Source: Echria macrotheca (Eukaryota; Ascomycota; Sordariomycetes; Sordariales; Schizotheciaceae). Taken from it: DNA of 64,000 nucleotides. The translations under genes were made by a program, and so were the position numbers. Where the stretch lies: contig MU839842.1 in assembly GCA_030411725.1 (NCBI GenBank), positions 868,001 through 932,000 on the forward strand, given 5' to 3'. The notes under the pieces were generated by a model. That model made no database searches. It worked only from the letters and a program-made list of their open reading frames with translations, and was not told where the DNA came from. Below are positions 1 through 11,908 of this stretch, piece after piece; the stretch's first letter is position 1; every line of letters begins with the position of its first letter.

Positions 1-1013
1 AAGCACGTCGAGACGCTGCTTGATCTCGGAAAAATACTCCTCAAGCTCAATGGGCGGTTCCCAGTCTGCGCAGGACAGGACATCAGCTTGAATGCTTGAG
101 TGAATGTAGATAAAAGCCACGTCACATACCTGCTTTTGGCACTGGCTCAACCCCCCCAAACAACATTTTGTATATGGCCTCCCACGTCGGCTCCTTCTGA
201 GGGGTTCGGCGCACCGTTTCTTCGATCTTCCCCATGACTTCCATTCCCATGCGCCCGCTGCTGGTGCACTCACACGCGCCAGTTGTCCTAGCAGGGCACT
301 GTTCTTCATGGTCTGCTTGCGGGACGTGCCAAAGTTCGAGGTGCTCTCTGTAGTAAATTGGTCAGCCTGGATGGTTGCTATGTTCCCCCAGAAATTTAAG
401 ATGGGGCATACTTGAGTCTTTCAGGAGTGCGGAAAGGCACACAAGAGCAAGTGCGATGGTCCCGGACATTGAACAGCAGCGGGTTGCGCTTGCGATAAGG
501 ACAAGCCCACCCCCCCGACTCCCCGGCAGCATCCGCTCCCGTTGCCGGTTGGTCGGGAGATTGGGACTCAGGACCTTCTCGTCCGTCGTCCCCACCCCCT
601 CCGAAGTTTCCTCCTCCGTTGTAGCCATGGCCGCAGTTGTTTCCCTGGTTGACTGTTATCCCATCGTCTGAGAAGACTGACTTCAGCGAGTTGGCGTCAT
701 GAGGGCCTTGGTCCTGGTGAGATCCATCTCCCCCGGCCAGCGAGACTGTCCCGTCATGGCGCTTGTTTTCCACGTGGGTAGAAAACGTAACGGCGGGCAC
801 GGGAGGATGAAACGACTCGGGCATAGCCAGACGGTCGCCGACGTCTGACTCGGGGTCTGTTGCCGTTGCAGAGTGGACGAGGCTTGGGCAAGGCGTTGAG
901 TATCCGGAGTTGTTGTCGTCGTACTCGGCCGGGGAAGGACCAGGAGATCCGTGAAAGGCAAGCTTGGAAGGCTCCTTAGTGCTCAAGCTGGAGATTGCAA
1001 TAGTGTTCAACAT
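1..1013 (-). CDS. C2H2-type zinc-finger domain protein, 3' end cut by window edge
   Basis: Three exons on the minus strand: 1013-412, 347-130 and 65-1 (open at the left edge). Both introns have GTATG donors and CAG acceptors. The join at 412/347 restores the reading LKEHLELWH, which completes a loose zinc-finger pattern: ACPYRKRNP, then RTCSC, then a helix with H-x4-H spacing, then DHEEQC. This is the layout of a fungal family in which a CPYxKRxP motif precedes a C2H2 finger and a conserved W-E-x-I-Y tract (here PTWEAIYKMLFGG followed by DWEPPIELEEYF). The first ~130 residues are low-complexity, rich in Ser, Pro, Asp and Gly, and probably disordered. I infer a nuclear or DNA-associated role from the finger alone; the target is unknown. 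The start ATG at 1013-1011 is the first in frame. The C-terminus lies outside the window. Confidence 0.72.
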
Positions 1014-1301
1014 GATGAACTAGGCGAGGTGAGAAAATGTGTGGGAATCGCGCGAGTACTAGTAATGATCGGGGAGTCGCCTGATGCTTGGGAGGCACGG
1101 GGAGAGAGACAGTTATGATACACGATGTACAATGATTGACGATCAGTTGAAAGAAGTTGCGGATGAGTTATGGTCAGAGAACCCACCGGGGCGAGGCAAT
1201 GCATCACGTCGCACCCAGGTTAGGCCAAGTCATGGCATCGTTTGGCCCGAGAGGCCTTTAGACTGGCCGCTTCAGCTGCCGTTGATCGAGACACCTCGCA
1301 A

Positions 1302-1321
1302 CTCAACCCATTTGGGTTGAG
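1302..1321. repeat. short perfect palindrome
   Basis: Nine-base arms CTCAACCCA / TGGGTTGAG separated by two bases. It could be a regulator site or a chance cruciform; it sits 30 bp left of the larger inverted repeat. Confidence 0.5.
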
Positions 1322-1350
1322 CCATCCATGGTTCAGTCACCCACCTGCCC

Positions 1351-1478
1351 ACGTGGTGGAACTTTTGACTCCAATATTTTTCAGTGCAGATCCCGCAACT
1401 TGCAGGGCGTTACAGAGGGTGGTCCCACTGAAAAATATGAGGACCTCAACAATATTGAAGTCAAAAGTTCCACCACGT
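1351..1478. repeat. 128-bp inverted repeat, MITE-like or hairpin
   Basis: The left arm (1351-1386) starts ACGTGGTGGAACTTTTGACT and ends TTTTTCAGTG. The right arm (1426-1478) is its reverse complement, with one mismatch and a 17-bp insertion between short ATATT repeats. The loop is about 39 bp. No coding capacity and no clear target-site duplication. Most likely a small non-autonomous element or a remnant. Confidence 0.6.
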
Positions 1479-3338
1479 CTGCCCTGGCTGGAGGGGAGGT
1501 ACAAGCCGGGAGTCACAATGAACCATGCTAATAAGTTTTAACACAGGCGGGTTTAAATCGTTGTAGTTTCAATCAAAAAAGTGTGAACCAATAAAAGACT
1601 TCCTGTTGCCGCCTTCACGGCATGCAGACGCCACCCCGTGTTCCGAGACGTGTCGAACTGTGGGGGCCACCACGAGGCTTCATCTCTCTCTTTTTTTAAC
1701 CAGATCACAGGATGAAAGCTCCCCAGAAATCCAACGTAGCTTTTGTATACAAGATAGAGCCTCTGCACCCTCAGTCGCAATCATTCCTAGAACGTTCGCC
1801 CACTGGGCCAGTTCGCTTCAAATTGCAAAGAATGGGCATGGTTCGTGATTCTCTCTTTTACGTCCATCTTCATGTCGGTTGCCCCACCTGTTCGCAAAAT
1901 TCGATTGCCCATCTTTTTCTAATACGACACCCTGCGGTGAAAGCCCCAGTGAAGCCAACAGTGTGCGCCAGCATCCTCTCAGGGCCGTCACGAAATGTCA
2001 GATTCTGAGCACCGGCGGTGTGACCAGGTGGCTACAGGTAACGAGCAGGCGCCATGTGTGAGCATGGCAATATCTCCCATTCTAACTGCTTTAACTATGG
2101 TAGGTAGAATACAGGAAGCGAATGGTCGCTGAACCCCCCAAAACAGGATAGGGGCGAAGCCGCTATATATTTGGGCCGGAACCCTAACCCTGACCCGGCT
2201 ACGAAACACGCAGGCCGGCATTGTACGGTGACCTCGATTGCCAGGTGCAGCATATGGTTATGTATAATAGCAATGTACCCAGTACCTCGTGTCCTATTTG
2301 TTCGCATTGCTCAGCCCAAATTGACTGAGACCCAGTTGGATGACACTGGGGGCGACTGAACTCACATTTACAGAGTCTCGGGTCGCCGGAGCCGGGGCCA
2401 CTGCAGCCGGTTTGGCTGGGGTCGATCGCGACGCACACATGGTAGGCTCAGCACTGCACTGCGGGGTGGTGATGCTGGCTCAAAACACCACGGACGGAGG
2501 AGGAGATGATCGGGGATGACGACGGGATGGTATAAGAGGGCCCCATTGATGTTCCGGCAGTGTCAGAGAGATCTGCACAATTTCCACCACAACCATTGAT
2601 TCTGGACGATACCGAAGCTGCTAGTGTGCCCCCAAGCCCTTCAAACAATGGACTCTCCTACACACAGCATCAGCATCACTCCCCTTTCGGGGGAACGGTG
2701 AGCTGACCTTGCCGAGTACCTGCCAATCCAAACTGACGGAATCCAGCTCTTCGAGCCCCAAAGCCGCGATGCTGGGACCATTCATCTACGACACGACCTC
2801 GGTGGTGGACAGGTTGTACTCGGGCACCACCACGGGCTACCCGCGGTTGACGAAGGAGACTCTGGATGAGATTTGCAGGCCGCTGGTGCTGTCAAGGAAG
2901 TAGATGGATGCTTTTGTACTAGAGGACCTGACGCCGTACCTGTTGGGTCAGGCAGGAGCACTCAGACAAGATAGCAGGAGCACACGGACCACAACCACCT
3001 GTATTTAGCCAGTCGTGGGGGCCCATCCTCCTCTCCAACAAAACGTGCATCCTTACCTCAGTCTTTCATACCGTACCCCCAATCACCAAATACCGTAGCC
3101 CCATAGGCTTCCCAGGAATGACCCTAACCCTTGTTTCTACACAGGCACAAAAAAGGAAATTTCGTGCGCCCAGATTCGTCACACATAACAGACTGGATAG
3201 TATTCGTAGGTCAGGGGATTGAAGAAGAATCTACATGATCTAATCAGGAAATAGGTATCAAAAGCCACCCGCTAAGCTCCAGGTACCAGGTACACGATGG
3301 TGGTACACAGTATGACAAAAAAGCTTTCTAGCACGATC

Positions 3339-4602
3339 TTAAACCATGGACAGCTTTGTCCTTGGTCGAATCCAGCCGCTCAGATCGCCCAGAGGAACTC
3401 GCACGGGGAACTCAACCGCTTCTAATAATGCGGAAAGAAGATGCCACCAGACGGCCATCGAGGCGATGAAACCACAGACTCCTCCGGCCTAGTCATGTCA
3501 GCTCATCCATTATAGCCCTCTCGTCAGAACGAGAATTATATAGACGTACCTTCACAAGTGTTCCTGCCGTCGCCGAGTTGCCGTCAAAGCTGGCCGCAAG
3601 TTGGAAATACGCGGCGGAAAGCGTCCCGAAGACCCCTATCAAGGACAAAAAGACGACGACGAGGACGAGGTTCGTCCTTAGTGAGCAGATAAAGAAGAGC
3701 ATGCTCAGAACGCTCATCCATACTAATATCCATGCTGTTCTACGTCAGTTCAGCGCTTCTCAGTTGCCCGTTCCAACCATCCATCCCTTCCCCTTCCCAC
3801 GTTTGACTCGGAATGATTCGCAAACTCACCAAAACTAGCATTAAACTCTGGCGCCTTGAGCCCAGATGAGGGATCCGCCGAGGGTAACGCGTACGACGCG
3901 AACGCAGCAAACGACGGCGTCAGGGTCCCGGCGAACGAAAAGAAGAAAGCACCGTAGGCCGAGAAGACGACCGACGGGAACGTGTTGCCGAGGAACCACT
4001 CCATCAGTCCGCTCATGAGGAGCAGCAGTCCGCCAAAGAAGTAATACGTCGCCCTGTCCACAAATCAGTCGCCATCCTTGTACTCCGGTCATCCTCGGGA
4101 GGAAAACCTACACGCCCGCCGCTCCATTCCCACCCGCCCCCAGCAGACCCATCAGCGAGCACGACAGCGGCGTCAGAGCAATAACGATCCCGACGAGCGC
4201 ACTACCAAAACCATACAGTCAGCCACACTCCTCCAATAAGAAACAGAACAAAACGCACATAGGAGTCGGATTCCCAACCGCCCTCCTCCCCCTCTTCCAC
4301 TTCCCCTCCCCCTCGCCATCCTCCCCCTCCTTCCCATCATCATCCGACCACCCGCTCCCAGTCCCTTTACTCATCCTCCGCTGCGAAAATGTCCCGGCCC
4401 CGGTCCCCCCACGCGCGCCGAGCTGCTGCTGCGAGAGGAAGAGTTTCTCGAACAGCTCGGCCGACATGTTGACCGTCTGCGCGGCGCGGAGCTGGGCTAA
4501 CGGGTCGTCCGGCTGCTTCATGTTCTTGGTGTTGTTCGGCGGGTTTTGCGGGGGCGGCCTGATTGCCGGGCGGAGGCTGTAGTTTGGCGTTGTTCCGGGC
4601 AT
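3339..4602 (-). CDS. GPR1/FUN34/YaaH-family membrane protein (acetate/ammonia carrier type)
   Basis: Five exons: 4602-4259, 4201-4112, 4053-3830, 3734-3550, 3488-3339; 330 residues. The cytoplasmic N-terminus (~110 aa) is Pro/Gly-rich and ends in an acidic-basic stretch. The family signature follows at residues 111-115 as NPTPI where NPAPLG is usual. Then come six hydrophobic helices, including ATYYFFGGLLLLMSGLMEW, FFFSFAGTLTPSF, and a C-terminal AGGVCGFIASMAVWWH, ending with the characteristic PVRVPLGDLSG. Relatives (yeast Ato1/Ady2, Aspergillus AcpA) are plasma-membrane proteins linked to acetate uptake or ammonia export; substrate cannot be read here. An in-frame ATG at 4668 would add 22 residues; I prefer 4602 but cannot prove it. 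No partner genes adjoin it. Confidence 0.85.
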
Positions 4603-5965
4603 TTTGCCTTTTTTGTTTGCGGGGCTGATGATTCGGGAAGTGTTATTGCTGCTGTTGATGCATCTCACTTCACGTATTGCTCCGCTAGGTTAGGTGAGGT
4701 GGGTGGTTTTTTGTGTCACCGTGCCGGTTTGGTTTTGTCACGACAAGAGACGAAGGCACGGAAGGGGCGGGACTGGACGTGAAGGGAAACCAGACGGCAC
4801 GGGTCTGGTGGATCATAGCATCGGGGCGGTGGAAAACCTTATTAAACCATGCGCGCATAGGATGGTAAACTAGGCCTTGTCCTAAGTTCCAGGTTTGCAA
4901 GTCACCACACACACTTTGGCGAGGCCGTGCTGCGTGTCTGGACGACGTCTGAGCAGGGTTGGTGGAATGGAGGGGAGGCGTGGGCGCGGCGATCAACTGT
5001 GTCAGGTCCGGCCGGGGCGAGACTCCTCTGACGAGAAGCATGCGGGGGGGGGGCGATCATGGGGCTGTTGGATTCCCGGTGCGCTGGAAGACGGGACGCT
5101 TCGGTACCAGCCGACGGCGGACAAGCGGTGCGTGTGGTTCGAAGGACGGGCCACCATCAGTCCGGGATTTGCGAGGGTGCTCCCATTGATCTGCCTCGGT
5201 TGCGGCTTCATGCTGATGAGTTTTCGGGTGAAAGAATATTCCCGGCGGCGATTTGTCTCGGGACCGGAAATATTCTGGTTTTGTTTCTTTAAAGAAGTCT
5301 GGAAGTCAGAGTTATATTCCGAACGAGAACATCTGCTTGGATCTCTGGGCTTACATGTATTTACCCCGCGTTCCCCTCTTTGGGTCTCCCCCATCGTTGT
5401 GGTGTTGGTGATTCGGATCCAGGGGTAGTTCCAAAACACGAGCGGTGGCAGATTGCTGTGACTGCCATTTCTCTCCAAGTTTCAAGCTGGGTTCATCTGC
5501 TGAGCTCAGAGCTGTAATCCGGGAACGGTAACGTGGCTTGCATGTGTCATTTCTCGGCGAAGACAAGATCAAAACGAACTTGCAGTTCCTTTTTATAAAT
5601 CTTCCCAGCAGTCTGGTCGACCGTGTTTGTATCCTGGACACTCTCCCCTATGTCAATAGCTCAGTCTCTGAAGGCCTGTAGCCCCGGAAGCTTATGCGAC
5701 TTGGGTTTTCTGCTATACTTAGACGGACCAACATGCCTAGGCGGTGCCCATGGCGACACGACGAGAAGTCAGGATAAAGGAGCTGAACAAACGGTACCTA
5801 GCTACTAGCACGCGTTCCTGGTGATTCCTACGGTATTCCCACTGGCTCGGGCCCTTCTATTACACAACTCTAACTCTAGTGTTGACACAAGAACCTGAAG
5901 TTGCACGTACCCTCTGTTTTGTCACGATGGAGTCAAAGTACCTACCAAGTAGACAACCCCCGAGT
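4603..5965. other. spacer: promoter of the GPR1-like gene and 3' side of the P450
   Basis: No gene supported. A 177-residue plus-strand reading frame (4895-5428) lacks any family motif and has patchy composition; I treat it as chance. A TAGGTACC-type motif (GGTACCTAGCTAC) occurs at 5793-5805. Confidence 0.55.
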
Positions 5966-7727
5966 CTACATCCTCCTCGTCAACTTCATCTCCACCGGCG
6001 CCCTCGGCCCAATGGTAAACCGCTGAATCGGAAACGCCGCATCCCCAATCTTCGTATCCAAATCCGTGAATCTAGCCAGCGGCACCTCATTCTTCCCGTG
6101 CACCAGATGCTCAAAGTCGAACCACCGCGCCACCATCAGCAGGGCGATGCGCATCTCCTCGACCGCCAGCGTCGAGCCCAGACACGAGCGGGGACCGCGC
6201 TCGAATGGCCGGTACGCGCTGCGCGGGTAGGGCGGCGAGGACAGCGGCAGGTGGCGCTCGGGGAGGCAGCGTTTGGGCTCGGGGAAGATGGACGGGTCGT
6301 GGTGCATGGCGTGGGTGAGGACCATGAAGATGTGGTCTCTTATCGGGTAGGTTTTGGATTTATAGGTGAACGATTTTCTGGACTGGTTAGTCTCACTCGG
6401 AGAGAAATAGCGGGAAATTGTACATTTCTTTGGGAGGCTTCCGGACGGAGTTTCCGACGGGGAAGATACGGAGGGTTTCGTGGATGAAGGCGGTCGTGTA
6501 CTCGAGGTTTTTGACCAGGTTTGGGTTGGACCGCAGGAGAGAGAGCGTTTCGTCGAATGATGGGCTGAAGACGTGGGTGTGTTCGTCGCGCATCTTGGCG
6601 AGGATGTCGGGAAAAGCTGCGAGCAGGATGAATGCGTTCTATGGATCACGTCAGTGAGATGTTGAAGACCAGGGATGAGGGTAATAAAGGAAACTTACGA
6701 CCAGCGTGTCAGCGGTTGTGTTGAAGCCGGCTGCTACAACGCCCTTCGCGCTTCTCTCGGTCAGATTCATTTCTCCTTTCACATGTGACATGTGGGACAT
6801 AACCTACTTGTCTCGGACCAAGCCCATGAGGCGGTCGTCCAGAGGTTTGCCACTCTGAGCCCTCGCGGCCAGCATCCTATCCAGGATGGTTCCCGGCGAC
6901 AGTTTTTCAGATAAGTCCTCTTCCCGCCGAAGAACAGCAAAGCGAGCGTTGGCGCGATCCTCGACCTCCCTTTCCATGCGAGCCACAATCCCATCCATCT
7001 GCTTCAAAACGGATCGCTTCTTCAGCGGGTTCATCGTGAGGGTATAGACCAGGATGTGCTCAGACAGCCGCGACAAATCGTCAAGGAACTGACAGTGCGT
7101 TGTCTGCGCATTCGCCCTCTCACCCGAATCCCCGTAGAACACACGGTTGATGACATCGTAGGTATACCTACTGGCCAAGTCGATCAAGTTGACCGGCTCG
7201 TCTTTCGCCGCCCATTTTTGCAGCTGATCATAAAAAACCTTCGCCTCCTCAACAATCATTTCGTGGTATGTCCTGGTCGCCGCGGGCGTCAGGGCCGGCG
7301 CAATCATGTGGTGCAGCTCCTTCCAAGTTGGCCCGTTGGTGACCTCCATGAACCCCTTGCCCAGGTTTCGCCCAAAGTACTCCTCCACGACGGGGGCCTG
7401 CTCCATCGGCTGGATGGTGGTCGGCATCGCGGCGGCATCGGGCGCGCTGCACATGACAAACTGCGGTCCGAACGGCCAGAGGTCGAGGTACCATATGTCT
7501 GGCAGGTTGAAGTCCTGGTTGATCTGCGTCAAGACGGCTGGCAGGGCGGTCTCGGGCGGGAATTTTTTGTTGTATTCGTCGATCAGCTTTAGGTGGCCCC
7601 AGACGAACGAGTGCGGCGGACATGGCACCGTCCGGTAGAATCCGCGGAGGGCGATGATCTTTGCGATCCAATAGCCGGCCGACGCTATCGCCAGCGTCGT
7701 GAGGGCCAGGACCAAGGTGCTCGGCAT
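5966..7727 (-). CDS. cytochrome P450 monooxygenase
   Basis: Four exons: 7727-6808, 6753-6699, 6638-6424, 6377-5966; 533 residues. The start chosen (7727) gives an N-terminal membrane anchor, MPSTLVLALTTLAIASAG; upstream ATGs in frame add a non-hydrophobic leader. Hallmarks: I-helix AAGFNTTADT (~315-323), K-helix ExxR as ETLR (379-382), and heme loop FERGPRSCLG with the axial Cys at 462. The I-helix has Asn where the acid of AGxDT is normal, so proton delivery may differ. The anchor predicts an endoplasmic-reticulum enzyme fed by NADPH-P450 reductase. Family number and substrate cannot be assigned from sequence alone. The intron at 6807-6754 uses a GAG-type acceptor close to its CTGAC branch site and is the least certain junction. 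It is next to a secreted protein gene and 1.7 kb from a regulator gene. Confidence 0.85.
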
Positions 7728-8454
7728 TTTTTTGGAACCGTCGCGGACGTCAACAACAACCATGAAGCCCCGGAGGACTGCTGAAAATATCCGGATGCCG
7801 TCGTCGGTCGCGCACACGTGATTACTGTGAAGGCAAGAGTTGGAATGGAGACAGATGCGGGCGAGTCATCACTTTATTCCTTTGCGCTGCTGATAATTTG
7901 CGGAACTAGGTCCGCTGGGATACTAGTGTTCCAGGGGTCTTCCCCGGGATACGAATCCTTCCATGTCGCCTGTCCCAAGCAACATCGTCGGCTCGACGGG
8001 TTGGCGCTGACGCCAAGCAGGTACCTCGTTGACCCATGCCTAGTCCCCGGAGGGGCCATGCGATAAAAAAAGTCATAGGTTTTCCAGAATGAGTGATCTC
8101 GCCGAAGATACCGTATTTAAGCCTCTTGCTGGAGATTACAGGCTCCGAGAATCAGTGTTGACGTGTTGAGGATAATCTCGAGGGATCAATCATCACGAAG
8201 AGGTCTTTCGTGGGGAAAGAATGGTGCCCTAGCTTCAACTTGGACATGGTTTCCTCTTCTGTTCTCATCGACTTGTATTTTCCCTGTGCTGTACAAACGT
8301 CGACTCAGTTCCTTCTCGAAATCCATAGTATGCTTGGTGGGTCAGATGAGATTGTGTTGGCTCCATCCACCAAACACGCCTTTCAACCCGGTTCTCTCTG
8401 CTAGCCTCTTCCTCTCCGAACAACCTTATGATGACTTCATCCCCAACATTCTCA
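7728..8454. other. spacer: promoter of the P450 and 3' side of the small secreted protein
   Basis: No coding signal found on either strand beyond short frames with no family resemblance. Confidence 0.5.
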
Positions 8455-9017
8455 TCAAGGTGAACCTGAACTGTCCGGCGCCAACTCCACGAGCTGCGCA
8501 TCCAATCGGTCAAAGTCATTGGCCTGTTTGCAAACGACAGTTCCCCCGACATCTTGGTCCCAGCTACATGAGAGTTGCAAATCCCCGACCGCAATGAAAT
8601 GTGCCGGTCTGATAACCGCGCCGTCAGCACCTTCCTACCACATTCTCCGTAACATATCAAACAAACTTACGAAGAGCAATGCAAGGTTCTGTCCAGCGTA
8701 ATCGTCAACCAACTAGCCCGCACCGCCAGATCGATAACCAGGTCTGGATCGCTACTGATCCCCGACACCACACAGCGGTAGTTCACCTGCAGGCTGCACG
8801 AGACGAAGGTGATGGCCTGGGACAGCCCGTTGATCAGCTCGAACTTGAGGGTGCCGTTAGACCCGACCGAGTCAGTCGTGTTGCTCTCGAAGTGTTCGAT
8901 GAACCAGAATGGCGGTGCGGGAAAGTGTGCACAGTCCGGGGCGTCGTCGCGGGGGACTAGGGGTGATGCTATCACCCCGAGGAGCAGAGATGGCAGGATG
9001 AGGAGTGCTGATAGCAT
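8455..9017 (-). CDS. small secreted protein, family unknown
   Basis: Two exons, 9017-8671 and 8608-8455, giving 166 residues. The protein opens with a clear signal peptide, MLSALLILPSLLLGVIASP, followed by a VPRDD stretch that may be a Kex2-type processing site. The mature chain has paired NTT and NGT glycosylation sequons and six cysteines (DCAH, VSCSLQ, YRCVV, LHCSS, LSCSW, VVCKQ), enough for three disulphides. Its size and layout fit fungal apoplastic secreted proteins, some of which act as effectors; I cannot name a family. The intron has a GTAAGT donor and CAG acceptor and joins in frame. It is transcribed in the same direction as the downstream P450. Without the splice the frame ends within a few codons, so the intron is needed to reach the final two cysteines. 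Confidence 0.68.
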
Positions 9018-9465
9018 TTTGAGGTGGAATACTGATGATTGGGATGACGCCGTTTGATAGGCAAGTGATGAGAAGGGGGACAATCCCATCATAAATAGTG
9101 ACTGGAGTTAGGTAAGTGACAGAGGGATGAGAAAAGATAACCATATAGCCGGACGTATTTTAATCTGCGGGGATATCTGCCACACTAGCCGCCCGCGGTC
9201 TTTTCCGATCCCGAATCTCGGGTCGATATTATCCATTCGCATTCTAGAAGCACGGGACTGTCGTTGTAGTGTCCATGTAACTCAGAGGTGTGACATTCAG
9301 GACTCTGAAGGAATACCTGACTCCTGCACCGACACCCAGAAACAGAAAAAGAAAATCCCCAGCTGTGGTGTGCAAGAAAAAGGATATCCTTCCGTTGCAC
9401 AGCCTAGTACCCGCTTATACACGACACCAGCTAACCCCGGTCAGGACGTGAACCGTAACTCTCGG
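9018..9465. other. spacer between two minus-strand genes
   Basis: Promoter of the small secreted protein and 3' region of the zinc-cluster regulator. Nothing else seen. Confidence 0.5.
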
Positions 9466-11908
9466 TCATGTCGCTACTTCATCAGTCGGTTCGGTGTAGT
9501 ATTTCTTAACCGGGCCGCCGTGGATGGTCCCGCCATCGAAATCAATCCTCGCATCCCTAGGCTGCCAGTTCTCCTCGTACATTTGCGAGATAAAGTACAG
9601 TTCATTCTCGTAAAGCTCGTTCTCCCGGGCCATTCGAATGCTTTCCGCTACGTCATGTCAGTATGGTCCTTGCCAGATCAATCTGCTACCCACCTCTGCT
9701 CTTCTCCTCGAGGAGCTTCTGTGTCTTTTGAAGGAATATCACATCGTACGTCGACATGTCGGCGAATGGCGTCGCGTGCCTCCTCTTCCAATCCATTTTG
9801 AAGGGGTTGCACCCTTCGGTTCGGTAGTGATAGTGGCTGAGGAAGACATTGGCCGAGTTCTGGCGTTCTTGTACAAAGGATGGGAATGAATATCGCCGCT
9901 GTTACCGTGTCAGTCCTGTATTCGTGTGAGAAGGGTGTGCCTTACTCTGAAACCCTGTCTCCTCGCATTTCGGTAATTCTCTCCTGTAAGTGACGCGCAG
10001 CTGTACAGTGACATGAAGGTTATGAGATACATGGTCATCCAAGTACGCGGGTTGTTGGATAGAACCAGTTTCTGCAGGTCCTCCAGTACCTGCTTCTGTA
10101 GAGGGAGCAAAACGCCAACGGTCAAGATGATATCGAGCTGCTGGATCATAACAGGGGGCAATGGCACCTTGCCGAGGAGTGGGTATGACCTGTCTTCCAT
10201 CTCGGGTTCCATGTCCAGTGTGTCATCGCTGATGATGTGTTCCAGCGTGGCAGTTCGTCGCACAGCCACCCACAACTTCATGTAGTTGGCAAGCAGCTTG
10301 GCTTCTTCCTCGGACTGCTCAAAGTGTCAGGACTTGAAAAGGGTGAAGATGTGGGTGTTCCACTGACCTCAATCTCCGAGGACATGTACTCCCGAGCGTA
10401 GTTAAATGTCATCCTGACAAGCTCATCACTGCCCTTTAAGAAGTGATCCATGCAGTTGAACGTGTTCTGAGTGATGTACCGTCGCATTGATGCCATGGCG
10501 GACTTCATGTCGTGGATGGCGTAAGGCGTGGTTTCAATGAACTTCTTGGTTTTGCCATCCATCCAAGCGCGATGAAGTGAGTCTTGGGGGATAGGAACGA
10601 ATCGCCTGACTTGGAGGTCGAACGGAACAGGAGAGACATCCGACAACACTGTGATGGTTCGGACCTCAGACGAGGCCCACTTGCTGATGTCTTTAAGCTT
10701 CATGACAGGCCAGCGTGCGCTGTACTCCATGCCTCGGGCCTTTCCGACCCGGAATTCCGTGCACTCGGTCAGACGGTACCGCAGGCAGGGGAGATGGTGA
10801 ATCTTTTGGAAAGCGCCGACATTCTGGCAAGTTACGCAGGCTCCGGAAGGGTCATTCTCGTCGATTGAGCACTACAGGGGTATCAGCAAGTTTAACGTCA
10901 ATCACACAGACAGAAACATACCCTCGTCTTTTGCATGCGGCAGCGAAGACACGCCTTGAGTTGCCGGGTTTTGTTCGTTTCTTCACGGAGCTGGTCGTTT
11001 TGGAACGGGCCTCTTTTTTGTCGTCCAGACCCCGAGGGCTGCATTGGGTTGACAGGAACAAATGTTACCGGCATCAACTCCTTGCCGGTGTTTTCCTCAT
11101 AAACGGCCGATGCGGACGATTCTTGATCAGGTGTCATGTCAACCAACGTCCACTGCGCTTCTGACGAGCTAACAGCTGGAGTATTGGAATAGCCCCCCAC
11201 GTTGCTTTGCCTATCGACCTCAACTACGGTGCCGCCTGAGCTTGTCTGGGCTGGGGAGTGGAGGAGCGCGGTCATTGCCGTGGTGGCTAGGTCGGTATCG
11301 CTGACGCTCATAGTCTCATTGCCGGAGCCGGTACTCATCGTGAACTGCGAGCTTCCAGGAGGCACTGCCCGCTCAACTCCAAAAGATGGGACACTTATGC
11401 GGTCGTCAGGGACAAATCCGTGATTGAGGTGGTTCATGTAAGTGACGCGTTCGTTATTACGGTACTGGGAAGCATCCGACGACGTCCATGGAATAGAATC
11501 GTCGTAGTTGTACGGGTAGCCGGCGAACTGGGTGCCGGGTGTTGCAGATATGTTGCCTTCAGCCGGACTTCTGACTGGGCCAGGCGATGCACGAGGAGGG
11601 CTTGGGTCTTCCATGTGTTATTAGTGAACAGCCCAAATCTTCGATCGGTCTCAACACATACCTCTAGGCTCTTGGGTTTCTGGTTGTTGCTCTGGCTCGT
11701 CGGAAATTTCCTGGACTGTCGAGGAAGACGTGTCTGGTGATACCTGGTTGGCTGCAGCCATGATGCTCTGCTCTTGCTGTCGTAGAAGAGTGATAAGCGG
11801 CATATTCAGTATTTCCGCAGCTTGTTCCAGGACGACTTGTTTTTCGCGAGGCATATCTGCGAAGGCCGCCATGATGGCTGCATCTGGCGCCGCTTTGACC
11901 CGCGCCAT
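9466..11908 (-). CDS. Zn(II)2Cys6 transcription regulator with a central zinc cluster
   Basis: Six exons: 11908-11662, 11607-10922, 10871-10368, 10314-9946, 9898-9694, 9647-9466; 730 residues. The binuclear cluster is at Cys302, 305, 312, 323, 326 and 340 (motif ACLRCRMQKTR then CSIDENDPSGACVTC, ending LPC), an intron splitting it after Cys305's basic tract. An unusually long N-terminal third precedes the finger; it begins with a helical stretch (FADMPREKQVVLEQAAEIL) and continues as a Ser/Thr/Gly/Pro-rich region. After the finger come RYRLTECTEF and a helical C-terminal half, as in a known group of fungal C6 proteins with the sequence LPCLRYR after the cluster. It is nuclear by inference. 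The start is uncertain: in-frame sequence continues upstream to about 11955 without an ATG, and a GTAAGC...CTCTAG intron at about 12053-11956 may lie in the 5' leader. It is divergent from the CmcJ-like gene, a plausible target. Confidence 0.82.

Larger units (their letters stand above)
1014..3338. other. 2.3-kb spacer without a supported gene
   Basis: Lies upstream of the C2H2 gene and downstream of the GPR1-like gene. It holds a hairpin-forming repeat (1351-1478), a short perfect palindrome (1302-1321) and two interstitial telomere-like CCCTAACCC tracts (2180-2191, 3121-3131). Short reading frames around 2640-2900 stay open for about 60 residues but match no family I know and have no convincing splice partner. 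Confidence 0.6.

Noticed and set aside
4895..5428. 177-residue plus-strand frame
   Set aside because: No signal peptide, domain or conserved-looking blocks; it lies in the promoter of the GPR1-like gene.
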